Of a stretch of 6,231 nt of DNA, positions 6,191 to 6,231 are shown piece after piece. The stretch spans positions 1 through 6,231 of the forward strand of contig JBDRNO010000297.1 of the NCBI GenBank assembly GCA_043811005.1. Direction: 5' to 3'. Position 1 is the first letter of the stretch, and the number at the start of each line of letters is the position of its first letter. The notes under the pieces were generated by a model. It did no database searches, had not been told where the DNA came from, and was given only the letters and a program-made list of their open reading frames with translations. The position numbers and the translations under genes were made by a program. The DNA is from JBDRNO01 sp043811005. GTDB taxonomy: Bacteria; Bacteroidota; Bacteroidia; NORP154.

Positions 6191-6208
6191 ATCCGCCAGC
6201 TGGCGGAT
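6191..6208. repeat. Perfect 18-bp palindrome
   Basis: ATCCGCCAGCTGGCGGAT is exactly its own reverse complement and GC-rich in an AT-rich setting. It directly abuts the right arm of the inverted pair that ends at 6190, suggesting a composite repeat. CCGCCAGCTGGCGG-type palindromes recur in intergenic DNA of Bacteroidota (from memory). Confidence 0.75.
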
Positions 6209-6231
6209 TGATAAATTTACGAAGTTATGTT

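Larger units (their letters stand above)
5928..6231. other. Repeat-rich region upstream of smpB, no gene seen
   Basis: No credible coding sequence is present in these 304 bp on either strand. Contents from the smpB side outward: a small hairpin (5950-5965), a palindrome-containing repeat-like block (5977-6009), a diverged inverted pair of CACGAA-type repeats (6020-6190) and a perfect palindrome (6191-6208). The smpB promoter should be here, but the only exact TAnnTTTG match on the minus strand (plus-strand 5925-5932) overlaps the TTG start codon and lacks a -33 element. Confidence 0.6.

Noticed and set aside
6020..6208. CRISPR-like array
   Set aside because: The repeats are inverted, diverged and only two; there are no regular spacers and no cas genes.

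Overview
The window looks like chromosomal DNA of a member of the Bacteroidota, probably uncultured or environmental. The evidence is an AT-rich background, no Shine-Dalgarno sequences ahead of the genes, a very long exported TPR protein next to an outer-membrane protein with a Bacteroidota-type N-terminus (an 'EPTISDAYKI'-like segment), an exported M19 dipeptidase of the Bacteroidota variant, and intergenic spaces full of short palindromic and heptamer/octamer repeats of the kind common in that phylum. Family assignments were made by reading the proteins; no database was searched.

Layout, left to right. (1) 1-309, minus: the first 103 codons of an exported, probably beta-barrel outer-membrane protein that runs off the left edge. 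(2) 310-675: an intergenic region dominated by a roughly 150-bp fold-back (inverted-repeat) element with a GC-rich, perfectly paired 22-bp core, followed by an 8-bp tandem repeat next to the TPR stop codon. (3) 676-3810, minus: a 1044-residue secreted TPR-repeat protein with an acidic C-terminal tail. (4) 3811-4009: a divergent intergenic region. (5) 4010-5224, plus: an exported M19 (renal/membrane dipeptidase-type) zinc peptidase with all expected metal ligands. (6) 5225-5480: a convergent intergenic region with a 7-bp tandem repeat and a 16-bp palindrome. (7) 5481-5927, minus: smpB, the tmRNA-binding protein of ribosome rescue, apparently starting at TTG. (8) 5928-6231: a repeat-rich, gene-free region upstream of smpB, with a hairpin, a diverged inverted pair of CACGAA-type repeats and a perfect 18-bp palindrome.

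The TPR gene and the outer-membrane gene lie in the same orientation, TPR first, and plausibly form a functional pair at the cell envelope; the fold-back element sits in the 366-bp gap between them and would be in any shared transcript. The dipeptidase and smpB appear to be unrelated single genes. I see no CRISPR array, transposase gene, tRNA or rRNA, and no convincing new multi-gene system. The most distinctive features are the non-coding repeats and the unusual start of smpB.
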